64,000 nt of DNA from Companilactobacillus musae. GTDB taxonomy: Bacteria > Bacillota > Bacilli > Lactobacillales > Lactobacillaceae. Positions within the stretch are counted from its first letter, which is position 1. Each line of letters opens with the position of its first letter. This document shows positions 22,942 through 31,748 of the stretch, piece after piece. The stretch is taken from assembly GCF_003967595.1 (NCBI RefSeq), contig NZ_BIFW01000001.1, positions 186,001 to 250,000 of the forward strand, in the 5' to 3' direction. The notes beneath the pieces were generated by a model. It searched no databases. It was not told the origin of the DNA and worked only from the letters and a program-made list of their open reading frames with translations. A program made the position numbers and the translations under genes.

Positions 22942-24186
22942 TTGAGTAAAGCAGATGAAGTTATAGATACAATTGATGATGGTGATTTTTCAAAAGTCGA
23001 TCGTTTGATTCAGGCTTCAATATCGGAAGATGACGATCAAACTCAATTTTCATTGGCAGAAACATTACTTAGTCGTGGTCTCTCAGTTCAAGCTAAGACG
23101 GTTTATGACCATCTCTTGACCATTTACCCTACTGAGGGTCAAATCCTTTCGAGACTGGCTGAAATTGCTGTTTCTGATGGTAATAGTGATCAGGCATTAG
23201 ATTATATCTCTCAAATCACTCCGGATTCGCCAGCCTATGCTGAGAACCTTTTGGTTTCAGCTGATATTTATCAGTCTCAGGGACTTTATGAAGTTAGTGA
23301 ACAAAAACTTTTGACGGGAATTCGTGAATTTCCTGATGAGGAAGTTTTTAAGTTTGCCTTGGCAGAAGTTTATTTCGATGAAAATAAGTTCAGTAAGGCT
23401 TTAACTTACTACGACATGCTTTTGGATATGGATATTAAAAATTATTCTGGAATTTCAATTGTGTTGAGAAAAGCAAGTTCCTTAGCTGGTGATGGTCAGT
23501 ATGAAGATGCCATTAGTGAATATGAAAAGTTGAATGCATTGGAATTGAATGAAGATGCACAGTTCCAATTGGGATTCCTATATAATCAGGTAAAAAATTA
23601 TAATAAATCAATTACTATTTTAGAAAACTTATTGGACAGTAATCGTGATTATCCCACGGCTTATCCAATTCTTGCCGAAGATTATTTGAATATTAAAAAG
23701 AACTCGGATGCATTTAAGTATGCTCAATTAGGTTTGAATTTAAATGAATTAGATGATCGTTTATATCAAATCGCTTTTGATGCGGGAACGGCCGAAGATC
23801 CAGATGCAGCTGTTAAGATTTTGGAAAAAGGAATCAAGAAAGTAGAGAATCCATTACCATTAATTATTAAATTAAGTGACTATTATATTACTAAGGGTCA
23901 ATTTAAGGCTAATATGGACTTGCTAAAAGATCGTGATGTCAGCAATAATCCAAAGCTTACTTGGAATTTGGCTAAGTCTGAATTTGAAAATGATGATGTT
24001 CAATCAGCTCAAGAAAATATCTTATTAGTATTAGATGATTTTAAAGACAATTTGGACTATCTTTCAGATTTAATCGAAATTTTGCGTAGTACAGGTAATA
24101 ATGAAGTGTTAAAACCCGCACTACGATTATATTTGAAGCAAGATCCAGACAATGAATCTATGCAAAACTTATTAGATCAAATCTAA
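22942..24186 (+). CDS. TPR-repeat protein (YpiA-like)
   Basis: Cytoplasmic protein of 414 residues made of tetratricopeptide repeats nearly throughout (for example ALTYYDMLLDMD, DAISEYEKLNALEL, KSITILENLLDSNRDYP). Its place after HU and der corresponds to YpiA-like TPR proteins of Firmicutes, with no known enzymatic role. The start is TTG 22942: the in-frame ATG 22927 is inside the GGAGG ribosome site region, so the shorter start is preferred. Confidence 0.8.
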   Translation: MSKADEVIDTIDDGDFSKVDRLIQASISEDDDQTQFSLAETLLSRGLSVQAKTVYDHLLTIYPTEGQILSRLAEIAVSDGNSDQALDYISQITPDSPAYAENLLVSADIYQSQGLYEVSEQKLLTGIREFPDEEVFKFALAEVYFDENKFSKALTYYDMLLDMDIKNYSGISIVLRKASSLAGDGQYEDAISEYEKLNALELNEDAQFQLGFLYNQVKNYNKSITILENLLDSNRDYPTAYPILAEDYLNIKKNSDAFKYAQLGLNLNELDDRLYQIAFDAGTAEDPDAAVKILEKGIKKVENPLPLIIKLSDYYITKGQFKANMDLLKDRDVSNNPKLTWNLAKSEFENDDVQSAQENILLVLDDFKDNLDYLSDLIEILRSTGNNEVLKPALRLYLKQDPDNESMQNLLDQI

Positions 24187-24249
24187 TAAAATAATTAGAA
24201 ATATTAAAATTTATTGGATTATTTTTAATTTAACTCTTGCAAAATGAAA

Positions 24250-24497
24250 AATTACTGCTAGTATTACATACATAAATTGATTTTGGTTTTAAGACAAGTA
24301 GGAAAATATCTGGGTGTTCAGAGAATTGGCGGTTGGTGTGAGCCATGCAGGATATTTTTACAAAATACAAAACTAAGATCTCGTGTCCCACGTTTCGGGA
24401 ATAAAGAGCAAGTGGACTAGTCTATCCATTTGAATTTTGGGTGGTACCGCGCAAATAGCGTCCCTGCATATTAAATTGCAGGGGCGCTTTTTTTATC
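24250..24497 (+). promoter_or_regulatory. T-box riboswitch, tyrosine specifier
   Basis: Stem I about 24280-24385 contains the AG-bulge/terminal-loop signature AGAGAATTGGCGGTTGGTG. The 3' side of the specifier loop reads TAC at 24359-24361 and again at 24366-24368, both tyrosine codons. The T-box sequence GGGTGGTACCGCG is at 24439-24451; its TGGT bulge pairs with a tRNA ending ACCA, as for tRNA-Tyr. The terminator is AGCGTCCCTGCA...TGCAGGGGCGCT with a T run (24457-24494). Uncharged tRNA-Tyr should open transcription of the downstream permease. Confidence 0.92.
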
Positions 24498-24529
24498 TCG
24501 AAAATTGGAATACAAAGGAGGAAGCAGCA

Positions 24530-24652
24530 ATGAAATTTTTGGAAAAACTTAGAATGCAAGCAACTTTCAGTCAAATATTAGATGAAAAAGAAGTTAGAGA
24601 AGTAAAAAGAAACTATCTTTATAGACCCTATTGGCTCCAACAAACAATCTGA
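24530..24652 (+). CDS. Small ORF of 40 residues between T-box and permease
   Basis: ATG 24530 has a near-perfect AAAGGAGG site eight bases upstream and ends at TGA 24650-24652. The product is basic and ends NYLYRPYWLQQTI, with three tyrosines and a tryptophan within six residues. It may be a small protein of the transport unit, a relic, or a leader whose translation reports aromatic amino acid supply. No family is recognised. Confidence 0.5.
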   Translation: MKFLEKLRMQATFSQILDEKEVREVKRNYLYRPYWLQQTI

Positions 24653-24684
24653 AAAACAAAAAAGAAATAATTAGGGTGAGAGAT

Positions 24685-26106
24685 ATGAAAAAAACAAGTA
24701 AATTAACGTTTTTAGAGAGTTTAATTATTATGTTAGTAATGTTCGGACTATTGGGTACAATGATGATAGCTTTGAAAATGACTCCACAAATACCAATTTT
24801 GTTGGCCTTTACTTTACTGATGTTTTATGGAAGATTCAGAGGTTTCACGTGGAATGAATTACAAGATGGGATTTCTGAAGGAATTAAGCCAGGTATTATT
24901 CCTATGATCATTTTTATTATGATTGGGGTATTGGTATCAGCCTGGTCAATGTCAGGTGTTATTCCAACTATCATGGTTTATGGATTAGAATTATTAAACG
25001 TTCGTTTTTTCCTCTTTACCGTTTTTGTTAGTTGCTGTTTAGTTGGTATTATTGTGGGTAGTTCTTTTACTACAATCAGTACTTTAGGAATTGTTTTCAT
25101 GGGTATCGGCCAAGTTATGGGTATCAATGTTGCGTTAACGGCGGGTTCAATTGTTTCTGGAGCTTTGTTCGGTAATAATATGTCACCATTATCAGGAACA
25201 ACTAATCTCTCAACTGGTATTGCTGGTGTTAATAATGTTTTTGATCATATCAAGACAATTTCTCATACGGCATTGCCATCAGCCATTATTACTGCCATTA
25301 TTTTTCTGATTGCAGGTCATACAAGTGCCAATCCAGATATGAGTTCCGTACATCATATTATCAATGCTTTGAATAGCAATTTCTTTATTTCACCTTGGAT
25401 GTTGATTCCCATTGCTGTTTTGATCTTTTGCGCAATTATTCAAATTCCAGCTATTCCAACTTTGTTATCGGGTTCAATTACTGCCATTATTATGCATATT
25501 TTTATTGATCATCCCAGTATCAAAACTATCAGTGATCAAATCATGAATGGCTTCCAATTGAATTCTCCAGATAAAAAAATCAATGCCATTGTCAGTGGCG
25601 GTGGTATTACAAGTATGTTAAGCAGTATTTCTTTAATCTTAGTGGCGTTGACCTTGGGTGGGGTTTTGTTAAAAATGGGTGTCGTTGATAACCTAATTGG
25701 AAAGTTAGCCAGTCAAGTTAATACACCAGGAAAATTGATCTTAACTTCAATGATCAGTGCAATTGGCGTTAACTTCTTAGTTGGTGAACAATATATTTCT
25801 ATTATTTTACCAGGTACTACTTTTAGAGATAATTTCAAGGAACAAGGCATTCAACCAGAATACCTATCAAGAGTTTTAGCTAGTGGTGGTGCTGATATTA
25901 ATGCTTTAGTACCTTGGGGTGTTACCGGAATTTTCATTTCTGGTGTTCTAGGCGTTAGCCCAGTAGTATTCATCTCTTGTGCCTTCTACGTTTGGATGAA
26001 CCCATTATTGACTGTGATTTTTGCTTTTGTTTTTGGTAAAAACTACAATCCTAAAAAGGTTTCCGCACCAAAGGTATCGCAAAAGATAGCTCAGGAATTA
26101 AATTAA
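24685..26106 (+). CDS. NhaC-family antiporter-like permease, probable tyrosine transporter
   Basis: Membrane protein of 473 residues with about 11-12 helices and NhaC family features (SWSMSGVIPTIMVYGL, GSFTTISTLGIVF, GALFGNNMSPLSGTTNLST). ATG 24685 has GGGTGAGA; the longer frame from 24631 overlaps the small ORF and has no site. NhaC homologs under tyrosine T-boxes are predicted to be amino acid carriers rather than Na+/H+ antiporters, so tyrosine uptake is the best inference. Confidence 0.8.
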   Translation: MKKTSKLTFLESLIIMLVMFGLLGTMMIALKMTPQIPILLAFTLLMFYGRFRGFTWNELQDGISEGIKPGIIPMIIFIMIGVLVSAWSMSGVIPTIMVYGLELLNVRFFLFTVFVSCCLVGIIVGSSFTTISTLGIVFMGIGQVMGINVALTAGSIVSGALFGNNMSPLSGTTNLSTGIAGVNNVFDHIKTISHTALPSAIITAIIFLIAGHTSANPDMSSVHHIINALNSNFFISPWMLIPIAVLIFCAIIQIPAIPTLLSGSITAIIMHIFIDHPSIKTISDQIMNGFQLNSPDKKINAIVSGGGITSMLSSISLILVALTLGGVLLKMGVVDNLIGKLASQVNTPGKLILTSMISAIGVNFLVGEQYISIILPGTTFRDNFKEQGIQPEYLSRVLASGGADINALVPWGVTGIFISGVLGVSPVVFISCAFYVWMNPLLTVIFAFVFGKNYNPKKVSAPKVSQKIAQELN

Positions 26107-26151
26107 AAAAGATTCAATTGACTAGATATCGCTAGTTAATTGAATCTTTTT
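26106..26151. terminator. Terminator after the NhaC-like permease
   Basis: AAAAAGATTCAATT...AATTGAATCTTTTT with an inner ACTAG/CTAGT stem. Long, strong hairpin with T run on the plus strand. Confidence 0.8.
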
Positions 26152-26167
26152 GCTTTTGTAAAGAAAA

Positions 26168-26232
26168 TTTACAGAATATTTTCAATTTCTAAACATTAAA
26201 TATACTTTTTATACACAGCCGACGAATATGAT
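26168..26232 (+). promoter_or_regulatory. Pho-box-like array and promoter of the ugp operon
   Basis: Five hexamers at exact 11-bp steps: TTTACA (26168), TTTTCA (26179), TAAACA (26190), TATACT (26201), TACACA (26212). A TATGAT -10 candidate follows at 26227-26232, giving a leader of about 20 nt before the ribosome site. Direct TTnACA-type repeats with 5-bp spacers upstream of -10 are the pattern bound by PhoP-type regulators in Firmicutes. Confidence 0.55.
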
Positions 26233-26260
26233 TAATTTATTGAAAAAGGGAGGGAAAGTT

Positions 26261-27538
26261 TTGAAAAATAATATTTTGAAAAAGCTTCTATTGGTTATGG
26301 GGGTAATGGCTCTAGCCGTTGTATTCACAGGTTGTGGTAAAAAAACGTCTGCTTCATCGGTGAAACATATCACTTACTGGCATGTAAACGCTCAAACTCA
26401 AGGTGGAGCGACAGTGGACGATCTTGTAAAGAAATTTAATGCAACTCACAAGAACATTAAAGTAACTGCAAAATACAATCCTGATATGTATAAAGGATTG
26501 ATGCAAAATCTTCAATCAGCTCAGGCCTCGGGGAAAGTTCCTGATGTTACACAAGTTGGATGGGCATATGATAATTACTTTGCCAACAACTTTAAATATA
26601 TGACACCAACAGATGCTGCTAAAAAGTTTGATAACAATACTAAGTTTATTGATAGTAACTTTACAAAGAGAACTTTATCATTTGCTAAAGATAGCAAAGG
26701 TCATTTAGTTGGGTTGCCATATTCATTGAGTACTCCAGTACTATTTGTCAATAAAGATATTTTAAGCAAATATAATATTAATGAAAATTCCCTAGCTACA
26801 TGGGAAGGCATCAAAACAGCTTCTAAAACAATCCATGATCAATCTGGAAAATATGGTTTATATATTCAAGAACCTGGTGATACTTGGGCTCAACAAGCCG
26901 TTATGCTAAGTAATGGTGCTAATATTCAAAAAAACGGTAAAGCAGCCTTTGCAAGTTCTAATGGTGTGGCAGCTTATAAGTATTATCAAGAAATGGTAAC
27001 TAGTAAATTAGCTTTACATACTCCTTGGGCTCAGGGAATGGATTCATTCATTAAAGGTGACGTTGCAATGGCGTTTACAACAATTGCCCAAGCTTCACAT
27101 ATTAAAAAGAGTGCTAGTTTTAATGCTTCAGCAATCGTAGCACCTCATTTTGAAAATCATAAGACAGTTGTACCTGTTGGTGGATCAATGTTAGCCATTA
27201 CAGCTCGAGATCCTGATCAACAAAAAGCTGCCTGGGAATTTGAAAAGTGGATGTATAAAGCTGATTCAGCTGTAACTTGGAGTAAAGGAACAGGTTACTT
27301 ACCTCCTACAAAGATTGCTTTGGAATCTGACAGTTTTAAAGCATATGTTAAAGAAAATCCAATGTTGGATCCAGCCGTTAAGACATTAGATAATGCTATT
27401 CCATGGACATCATTCCCTAAGAAGGGGCTTGAAGCTGAACAATCAATGATTGATGCTCGAGACAAAATCTTATCCGGAAGTGACGTTCAATCTACTTTGA
27501 AAGCAGCACAGGATAATATTAATGCACAACAAAAATAA
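26261..27538 (+). CDS. ugpB: ABC transporter solute-binding lipoprotein, glycerol-3-phosphate type
   Basis: Lipoprotein of 425 residues. The signal peptide ends in the lipobox FTGC (cysteine about 24). The body is a cluster D/MalE-UgpB type binding protein (ITYWHVNAQTQGG, WAQQAVMLSNGANI, WEFEKWMYKADS). The start is TTG 26261, which has AAGGGAGGG; the longer frame from ATG 26228 would include that site. Specificity for glycerol-3-phosphate or glycerophosphodiesters is inferred from the operon (UgpAEC-like permeases, ATPase and a terminal phosphodiesterase) and the Pho-box-like array. Confidence 0.85.
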   Translation: MKNNILKKLLLVMGVMALAVVFTGCGKKTSASSVKHITYWHVNAQTQGGATVDDLVKKFNATHKNIKVTAKYNPDMYKGLMQNLQSAQASGKVPDVTQVGWAYDNYFANNFKYMTPTDAAKKFDNNTKFIDSNFTKRTLSFAKDSKGHLVGLPYSLSTPVLFVNKDILSKYNINENSLATWEGIKTASKTIHDQSGKYGLYIQEPGDTWAQQAVMLSNGANIQKNGKAAFASSNGVAAYKYYQEMVTSKLALHTPWAQGMDSFIKGDVAMAFTTIAQASHIKKSASFNASAIVAPHFENHKTVVPVGGSMLAITARDPDQQKAAWEFEKWMYKADSAVTWSKGTGYLPPTKIALESDSFKAYVKENPMLDPAVKTLDNAIPWTSFPKKGLEAEQSMIDARDKILSGSDVQSTLKAAQDNINAQQK

Positions 27539-28406
27539 AAAGATTTTACCATTCTTGTATTTGTTACCAACAGCAATATTATTAATAGTCTTTATGATCA
27601 TACCAATTATTTACACATTTTATTTAAGTTTCTTTGATTGGAACTTAATAGCACCAACTAAGGAATTTGTGGGTTTGAGAAATTATATTGAAGTGTTTAC
27701 TAATCCGGTCAATCAAAAAGTGATCTTAAATACTTTGATTTACATTTTTTTCTTGATAGTTTTAAATTTTTTGGTTCCGTATTTCATTTCATTGATTGTT
27801 AAGTTTTTTATCAAAAAAATGCAAGGAGCTTATAAAGTTTTATTCTTTATCCCAAGTTTATTTTCACTAGTTGTAGGGGCCATGTTATTTACTTGGATCT
27901 TAAATCCAGTTTCAGGACCTATTGCCTATGTAATGAAGAATTTAGGGATGACAATGCCTAATTGGTCCAATTCAGGTATCTTAGCCATTACCGTGATTTG
28001 TTTTATAACTAATTGGAAAGTCTTTGGCTATAACTTTATCTTACTATTAACAGGCTTAGGTTCTATTCCAACTAATATCATTGATGCTGCTAAGATTGAT
28101 GGGATTCCTAAGTGGAGATTGATCTGGAATGTAATTTTGCCAATGAATCGTGGAATTGGAATTTATGTATTAATTTTGACAATTGTTCAAGGTTTGCAGT
28201 ATGTCTTTACACCAATTAACGTTATTACCACTGGTGGTCCTTATTATGGTTCATCCAATATGATCTATCAGACATACTTGAATGCTTTTGTTCTTTATAA
28301 GACGGGGACATCGTCAGCTCTAGCAATTGTTACTTTTGTAGTATTTTTAGTTCTTCTATTTATTGAAATACGTTTTGTGGAAGGGAAGGCTAAAAAGTAT
28401 GTTTAA
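27522..28406 (+). CDS. ugpA: ABC permease, UgpA type
   Basis: Permease of 294 residues with six helices and the MalF/UgpA EAA loop (IDAAKIDGIPKWRLIWNVILP). The N-terminal segment FLYLLPTAILLIVFMIIPIIYTFYLS is typical. The gene overlaps the binding-protein gene by 17 bp and the next permease by 8 bp. It forms the membrane channel with UgpE. Confidence 0.88.
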   Translation: MHNKNKKILPFLYLLPTAILLIVFMIIPIIYTFYLSFFDWNLIAPTKEFVGLRNYIEVFTNPVNQKVILNTLIYIFFLIVLNFLVPYFISLIVKFFIKKMQGAYKVLFFIPSLFSLVVGAMLFTWILNPVSGPIAYVMKNLGMTMPNWSNSGILAITVICFITNWKVFGYNFILLLTGLGSIPTNIIDAAKIDGIPKWRLIWNVILPMNRGIGIYVLILTIVQGLQYVFTPINVITTGGPYYGSSNMIYQTYLNAFVLYKTGTSSALAIVTFVVFLVLLFIEIRFVEGKAKKYV

Positions 28407-29214
28407 AAAAATCAATTTATGGCACATATTATTAATATTGATTGTTCTGAGTGCGATTGTGCCAATTTTGTTCATGGTTTCTAATTCTTTCAAAACTTTA
28501 CGTGATTCATATGGAACTATGTTAAATCTAATTCCAACTCATCCCACCATTAAGAATTACTTGTTGTTAAATAAACAGGTTAACCTTTTAGGATTAACTT
28601 GGAATACTTTCTTAATGGCAACAATTGTGACAATTGGTAAGTTATTGACCGGGTTACTAACGGCATATGCTTTTAGAACATACCAATTTAAAGGGAAGAT
28701 GTTTATTTATCTACTCTTTGTTGCAACCATTTTTGTACCTTTTACGATTGTGATGATTCCTAATTATTTAGTTATTTCCAAATTGAATCTTTTGAATAAT
28801 ATTTGGGGAGTAGCTTTGCCGCAATTGTGTGATGCAACCGGGATTATGATTTTTCTTAAAACAATGGAAAAAATCCCTAATACATTAATTGATGCAGCTA
28901 AAATTGACGATATTCCTAAGCGAAAGATATTTTTCAATATCGTTATCCCAATTCTTAAACCAAGTATTGTCAGTGTAGGGGCAATTTTCTTTATTAATTC
29001 TTGGAATGAATACGTTTGGCCAACTTTGATTTTGAAGGATAAGGCTAGTTTTACTTTGCCATTAGCACTTCAAAATTATATTTCAAGTGAAGGTGGAACC
29101 AATTTTCCTTTAGCAATGGCTCTTTCTACGATCATGGTTATATTGCCTTTGATCATTTATCTAATTTTCCAAAAATATATTCTTAACAGCATTAGTAACA
29201 GTGGCTTGAAATAG
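28399..29214 (+). CDS. ugpE: ABC permease, UgpE type
   Basis: Permease of 271 residues, MalG/UgpE type, with the EAA loop IDAAKIDDIPKRKIFFNIVIP and the conserved IPNYLVISKLNLLNN block. Start ATG 28399 overlaps the end of ugpA; the longer frame from 28363 lacks a site. Partner of UgpA. Confidence 0.88.
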   Translation: MFKKINLWHILLILIVLSAIVPILFMVSNSFKTLRDSYGTMLNLIPTHPTIKNYLLLNKQVNLLGLTWNTFLMATIVTIGKLLTGLLTAYAFRTYQFKGKMFIYLLFVATIFVPFTIVMIPNYLVISKLNLLNNIWGVALPQLCDATGIMIFLKTMEKIPNTLIDAAKIDDIPKRKIFFNIVIPILKPSIVSVGAIFFINSWNEYVWPTLILKDKASFTLPLALQNYISSEGGTNFPLAMALSTIMVILPLIIYLIFQKYILNSISNSGLK

Positions 29215-29223
29215 GGAGAACGT

Positions 29224-30315
29224 ATGAATAAAAGTAATGCAACTATTGAATTAAAAAATATTTCAAAACAATTTAAAAAAAATACCATTATTGATGGTAT
29301 GGATTTATCAGTCAAGGCAGGTGAATTCTTAGTTCTTTTGGGTCCTTCAGGATGTGGGAAGTCTACAACATTACGAATGATTGCTGGATTAGAAGAACCT
29401 ACTTCTGGACAAGTTATGATTGATAATCGTGATTTAAGAGAATTAAAAAATGACGGTCATACTATTGCAATGGTATTTCAGGATTATGCACTTTATCCAA
29501 ATATGACAGTCTATCAGAATCTTGAGTATGCTCTAAAAATTCATAAGGTTGCTAAAGATGAACGTCAGAAAAGAATTGAGAATGTTTTAGAAACATTGAA
29601 TTTAACTAAATATAGAGATCGTTTACCTTCACAATTATCTGGTGGTCAAAAGCAACGTGTAGCAGTAGGACGTGGAATGGTCAAAAAGAGCGAAATCTTC
29701 CTTTTAGATGAGCCACTGTCCAATATTGATGTTCAGTTACGAGAAAAGGCTCGTGATGAGATTCAAAATCTGCATGCAACTAATCAACAAACAATCGTTT
29801 ATGTAACACATGATCAATTAGAGGCAATGGCATTAGGTGACAGGATTGCCGTAATGGACCAAGGAATCATTCAGATGATTGATGTACCGGAGAATATTTA
29901 TAATAATCCCGCTAATTTATTCGTGGCGGAATTTATTGGAACACCACAAATTAATGTTATTGAGGTTGAGTATAAAGATAGTAATGTTCTTTTTAATAAC
30001 AAGAGTATTCTTGCTGATCAAAATCTAAATTTAAAAGAACAAAAATATCGTTTAGGTATTAGACCGGAAAACCTTTTCTGTTCAAAAGAACGTCAAAATA
30101 GTCAAGATTTAGAATTGACGGTTGAAAATATTATTGATTATGGTCGCTTTGTACAATTGTCATTGGTTAATGATGAAGGCTTGACATTAAAATCAATCGT
30201 AAATACTTTTGAATTCAACGTTAATGAGAAGGTCTTTGTACATCTAAAGAAGGCAACCAGTTTATTATTTGATTACGAAATTGGCAAAAATTTGAATTGG
30301 GGTAACTATGAATAA
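29224..30315 (+). CDS. ugpC: ABC ATPase, UgpC/MsmK type
   Basis: ATPase of 363 residues. Walker A GPSGCGKST, signature LSGGQKQRVA, Walker B EIFLLDEPLSNID, switch histidine in VTHDQLEAM. The C-terminal OB-type regulatory domain (from about 240) is that of carbohydrate-uptake ATPases such as MalK and UgpC. GGGAGAACGT precedes the ATG. Its last bases overlap the phosphodiesterase gene by eight. Confidence 0.9.
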   Translation: MNKSNATIELKNISKQFKKNTIIDGMDLSVKAGEFLVLLGPSGCGKSTTLRMIAGLEEPTSGQVMIDNRDLRELKNDGHTIAMVFQDYALYPNMTVYQNLEYALKIHKVAKDERQKRIENVLETLNLTKYRDRLPSQLSGGQKQRVAVGRGMVKKSEIFLLDEPLSNIDVQLREKARDEIQNLHATNQQTIVYVTHDQLEAMALGDRIAVMDQGIIQMIDVPENIYNNPANLFVAEFIGTPQINVIEVEYKDSNVLFNNKSILADQNLNLKEQKYRLGIRPENLFCSKERQNSQDLELTVENIIDYGRFVQLSLVNDEGLTLKSIVNTFEFNVNEKVFVHLKKATSLLFDYEIGKNLNWGNYE

Positions 30316-31120
30316 ATATAAAATTATTCAAATCACTGATACACATTTAACGCCTAAGAATGCACTAGCAGCCAATAATCAAAAAATTGATCCGTTTTTG
30401 AAATTAGCGAGTATTTTTAAAGATATCTCTGAGATGATCATTAAACCCAACTTAATCGTTATTACAGGTGATTTAATTCATGAAGGTGTCCGAGAAGATT
30501 ACAAACATTTGGCTAAGCTAATTACTAATCAAAAGGAAAAACTACACATACCGATTGAAGTAGTCTTAGGTAACCATGATCGTACTAAAGCTTTTTTTGA
30601 AGGGTATCTTCAAAAACCGGAGCAAAAGAAATATTATTATTTAAAATCAACTGATGAATTTGATTTTTACTTTTTAGATAGTAAGTTTTACAACTATGAA
30701 CAAGGTTATCTGGGACAAGAGCAGCTTGATTGGCTTAAAAATAATTTAAATGCACGTCAAGATAAACCGGCACTATTGTTCCTTCATCATCCAGTTGATG
30801 GGCCGGCTATTCATCATATGCGTTATAGCATTTTGCAGGAAAGTAAGGAATTGATGTCAGTTATTACTGGAACTTCAGTTCAGGCTGTATTTTCAGGACA
30901 TATTCATTTTGAAACATCATTTGTTAAAAATTGCATTTTGATGCATTCAACTGATTCCAGTGCTTATCATATTAATTGTGATAATGCTCATAAACATTTA
31001 ATTTATGATGCGACGTATTATGATGTTATTACAATTGAAGATGGTGAAGAAGTTATCAATTACGTTGATGTTAAAGATACAGGTTTTGTAGATAAAAGTA
31101 TTTTTGAAGAATGTAAATAA
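30308..31120 (+). CDS. Metallophosphoesterase of the GpdQ/CpdA type
   Basis: Phosphodiesterase of 270 residues. The five calcineurin-like metal motifs are present: ITDTHLTP, ITGDLIHEG, LGNHDR, FLHHPV and SGHIHFE. Such class III enzymes hydrolyse glycerophosphodiesters (GpdQ) or cyclic nucleotides (CpdA). Being the last gene of the ugp-type operon and overlapping ugpC by eight bases, cleavage of imported glycerophosphodiesters to glycerol-3-phosphate and alcohol is the best reading. A weak AAAAC...GTTTT hairpin follows. Confidence 0.85.
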   Translation: MNKYKIIQITDTHLTPKNALAANNQKIDPFLKLASIFKDISEMIIKPNLIVITGDLIHEGVREDYKHLAKLITNQKEKLHIPIEVVLGNHDRTKAFFEGYLQKPEQKKYYYLKSTDEFDFYFLDSKFYNYEQGYLGQEQLDWLKNNLNARQDKPALLFLHHPVDGPAIHHMRYSILQESKELMSVITGTSVQAVFSGHIHFETSFVKNCILMHSTDSSAYHINCDNAHKHLIYDATYYDVITIEDGEEVINYVDVKDTGFVDKSIFEECK

Positions 31121-31181
31121 AAAGTATAAAAACCAAACTAAAGTTTTGTTTTCTAATTAATTGAATTTATAAAATAAAATG

Positions 31182-31232
31182 GCATCTATAAGAGCAAAGA
31201 TACATACTCGTATCTTTATATCTTATAGATGC
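31182..31232. repeat. Two-tier palindromic repeat, copy A
   Basis: Outer stem GCATCTATAAGA/TCTTATAGATGC (31182-31193 with 31221-31232) enclosing an inner stem AAAGATAC/GTATCTTT (31196-31203 with 31210-31217). Related in sequence to 57311-57368. Located after the ugp operon; it could work as terminator in either direction. The rest of 31246-31748 is described by the small ORF and the cca leader. Confidence 0.7.
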
Positions 31233-31316
31233 TATTTAAATATCTAAGAAATCAGAATTATGTCTTACTTTATGATTGAAACAAACAATGTCCTGTACTA
31301 TGACATGTAGAACCAT

Positions 31317-31460
31317 TTATCTTTTATCTTTTCCGGCAACCATACTGATGAGAAAAACAACTGAATTGAGAAGGAGCGCAGAGAAGGTTAGCCAATCAAG
31401 ACCACAGATAGCTCCGATCCAAATACCGATTAGTGAAATCAAAAGAATTATATCTACCAT
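31317..31460 (-). CDS. Small membrane protein, 47 residues
   Basis: ATG at 31460 to TAA at 31317 on the minus strand. The product has two hydrophobic helices joined by CGLDWLT, then ends in GKDKR (positive, cytoplasmic). A plus-strand ORF over the same bases has no site and an unnatural composition. A minus-strand TATAAT lies about 80 bp upstream near 31540. The ribosome site is poor (AAGG directly before ATG), which keeps confidence low. Unknown function. Confidence 0.4.
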   Translation of the reverse strand: MVDIILLISLIGIWIGAICGLDWLTFSALLLNSVVFLISMVAGKDKR

Positions 31461-31748
31461 ACCTTACGAATACCGAAGTGTTGAATTTGTTTTAAAAACT
31501 TTATATATTCAGTATTCTTTCACATCCTTATTAACTCTATTATATATTTTTTTCATATATCTTGTAGTGATAGACAGAAATTTATTGCTTTTTTTGACAA
31601 GCTGTTATTGCCGTAATGTCAATTAAGTAAGCGCTGTACAAAAATGGTAAAATCGTGACAATATCGTAAAATAAGGTCTGTATTTAGTAACTTAGATTAT
31701 TGGTATATAATAAATAGAGAATTTTATTATTAAGTGAGAGGTAAACAT

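Noticed and set aside
24437-24529. N-terminal extension of the small T-box ORF
   Set aside because: It runs through the T-box terminator and lies upstream of the strong ribosome site, so translation there is unlikely.
31276-31626. Plus-strand ORF of 116 residues in the spacer after the ugp operon
   Set aside because: No ribosome site, cysteine- and isoleucine-rich odd composition, and it overlaps a more protein-like minus-strand frame.
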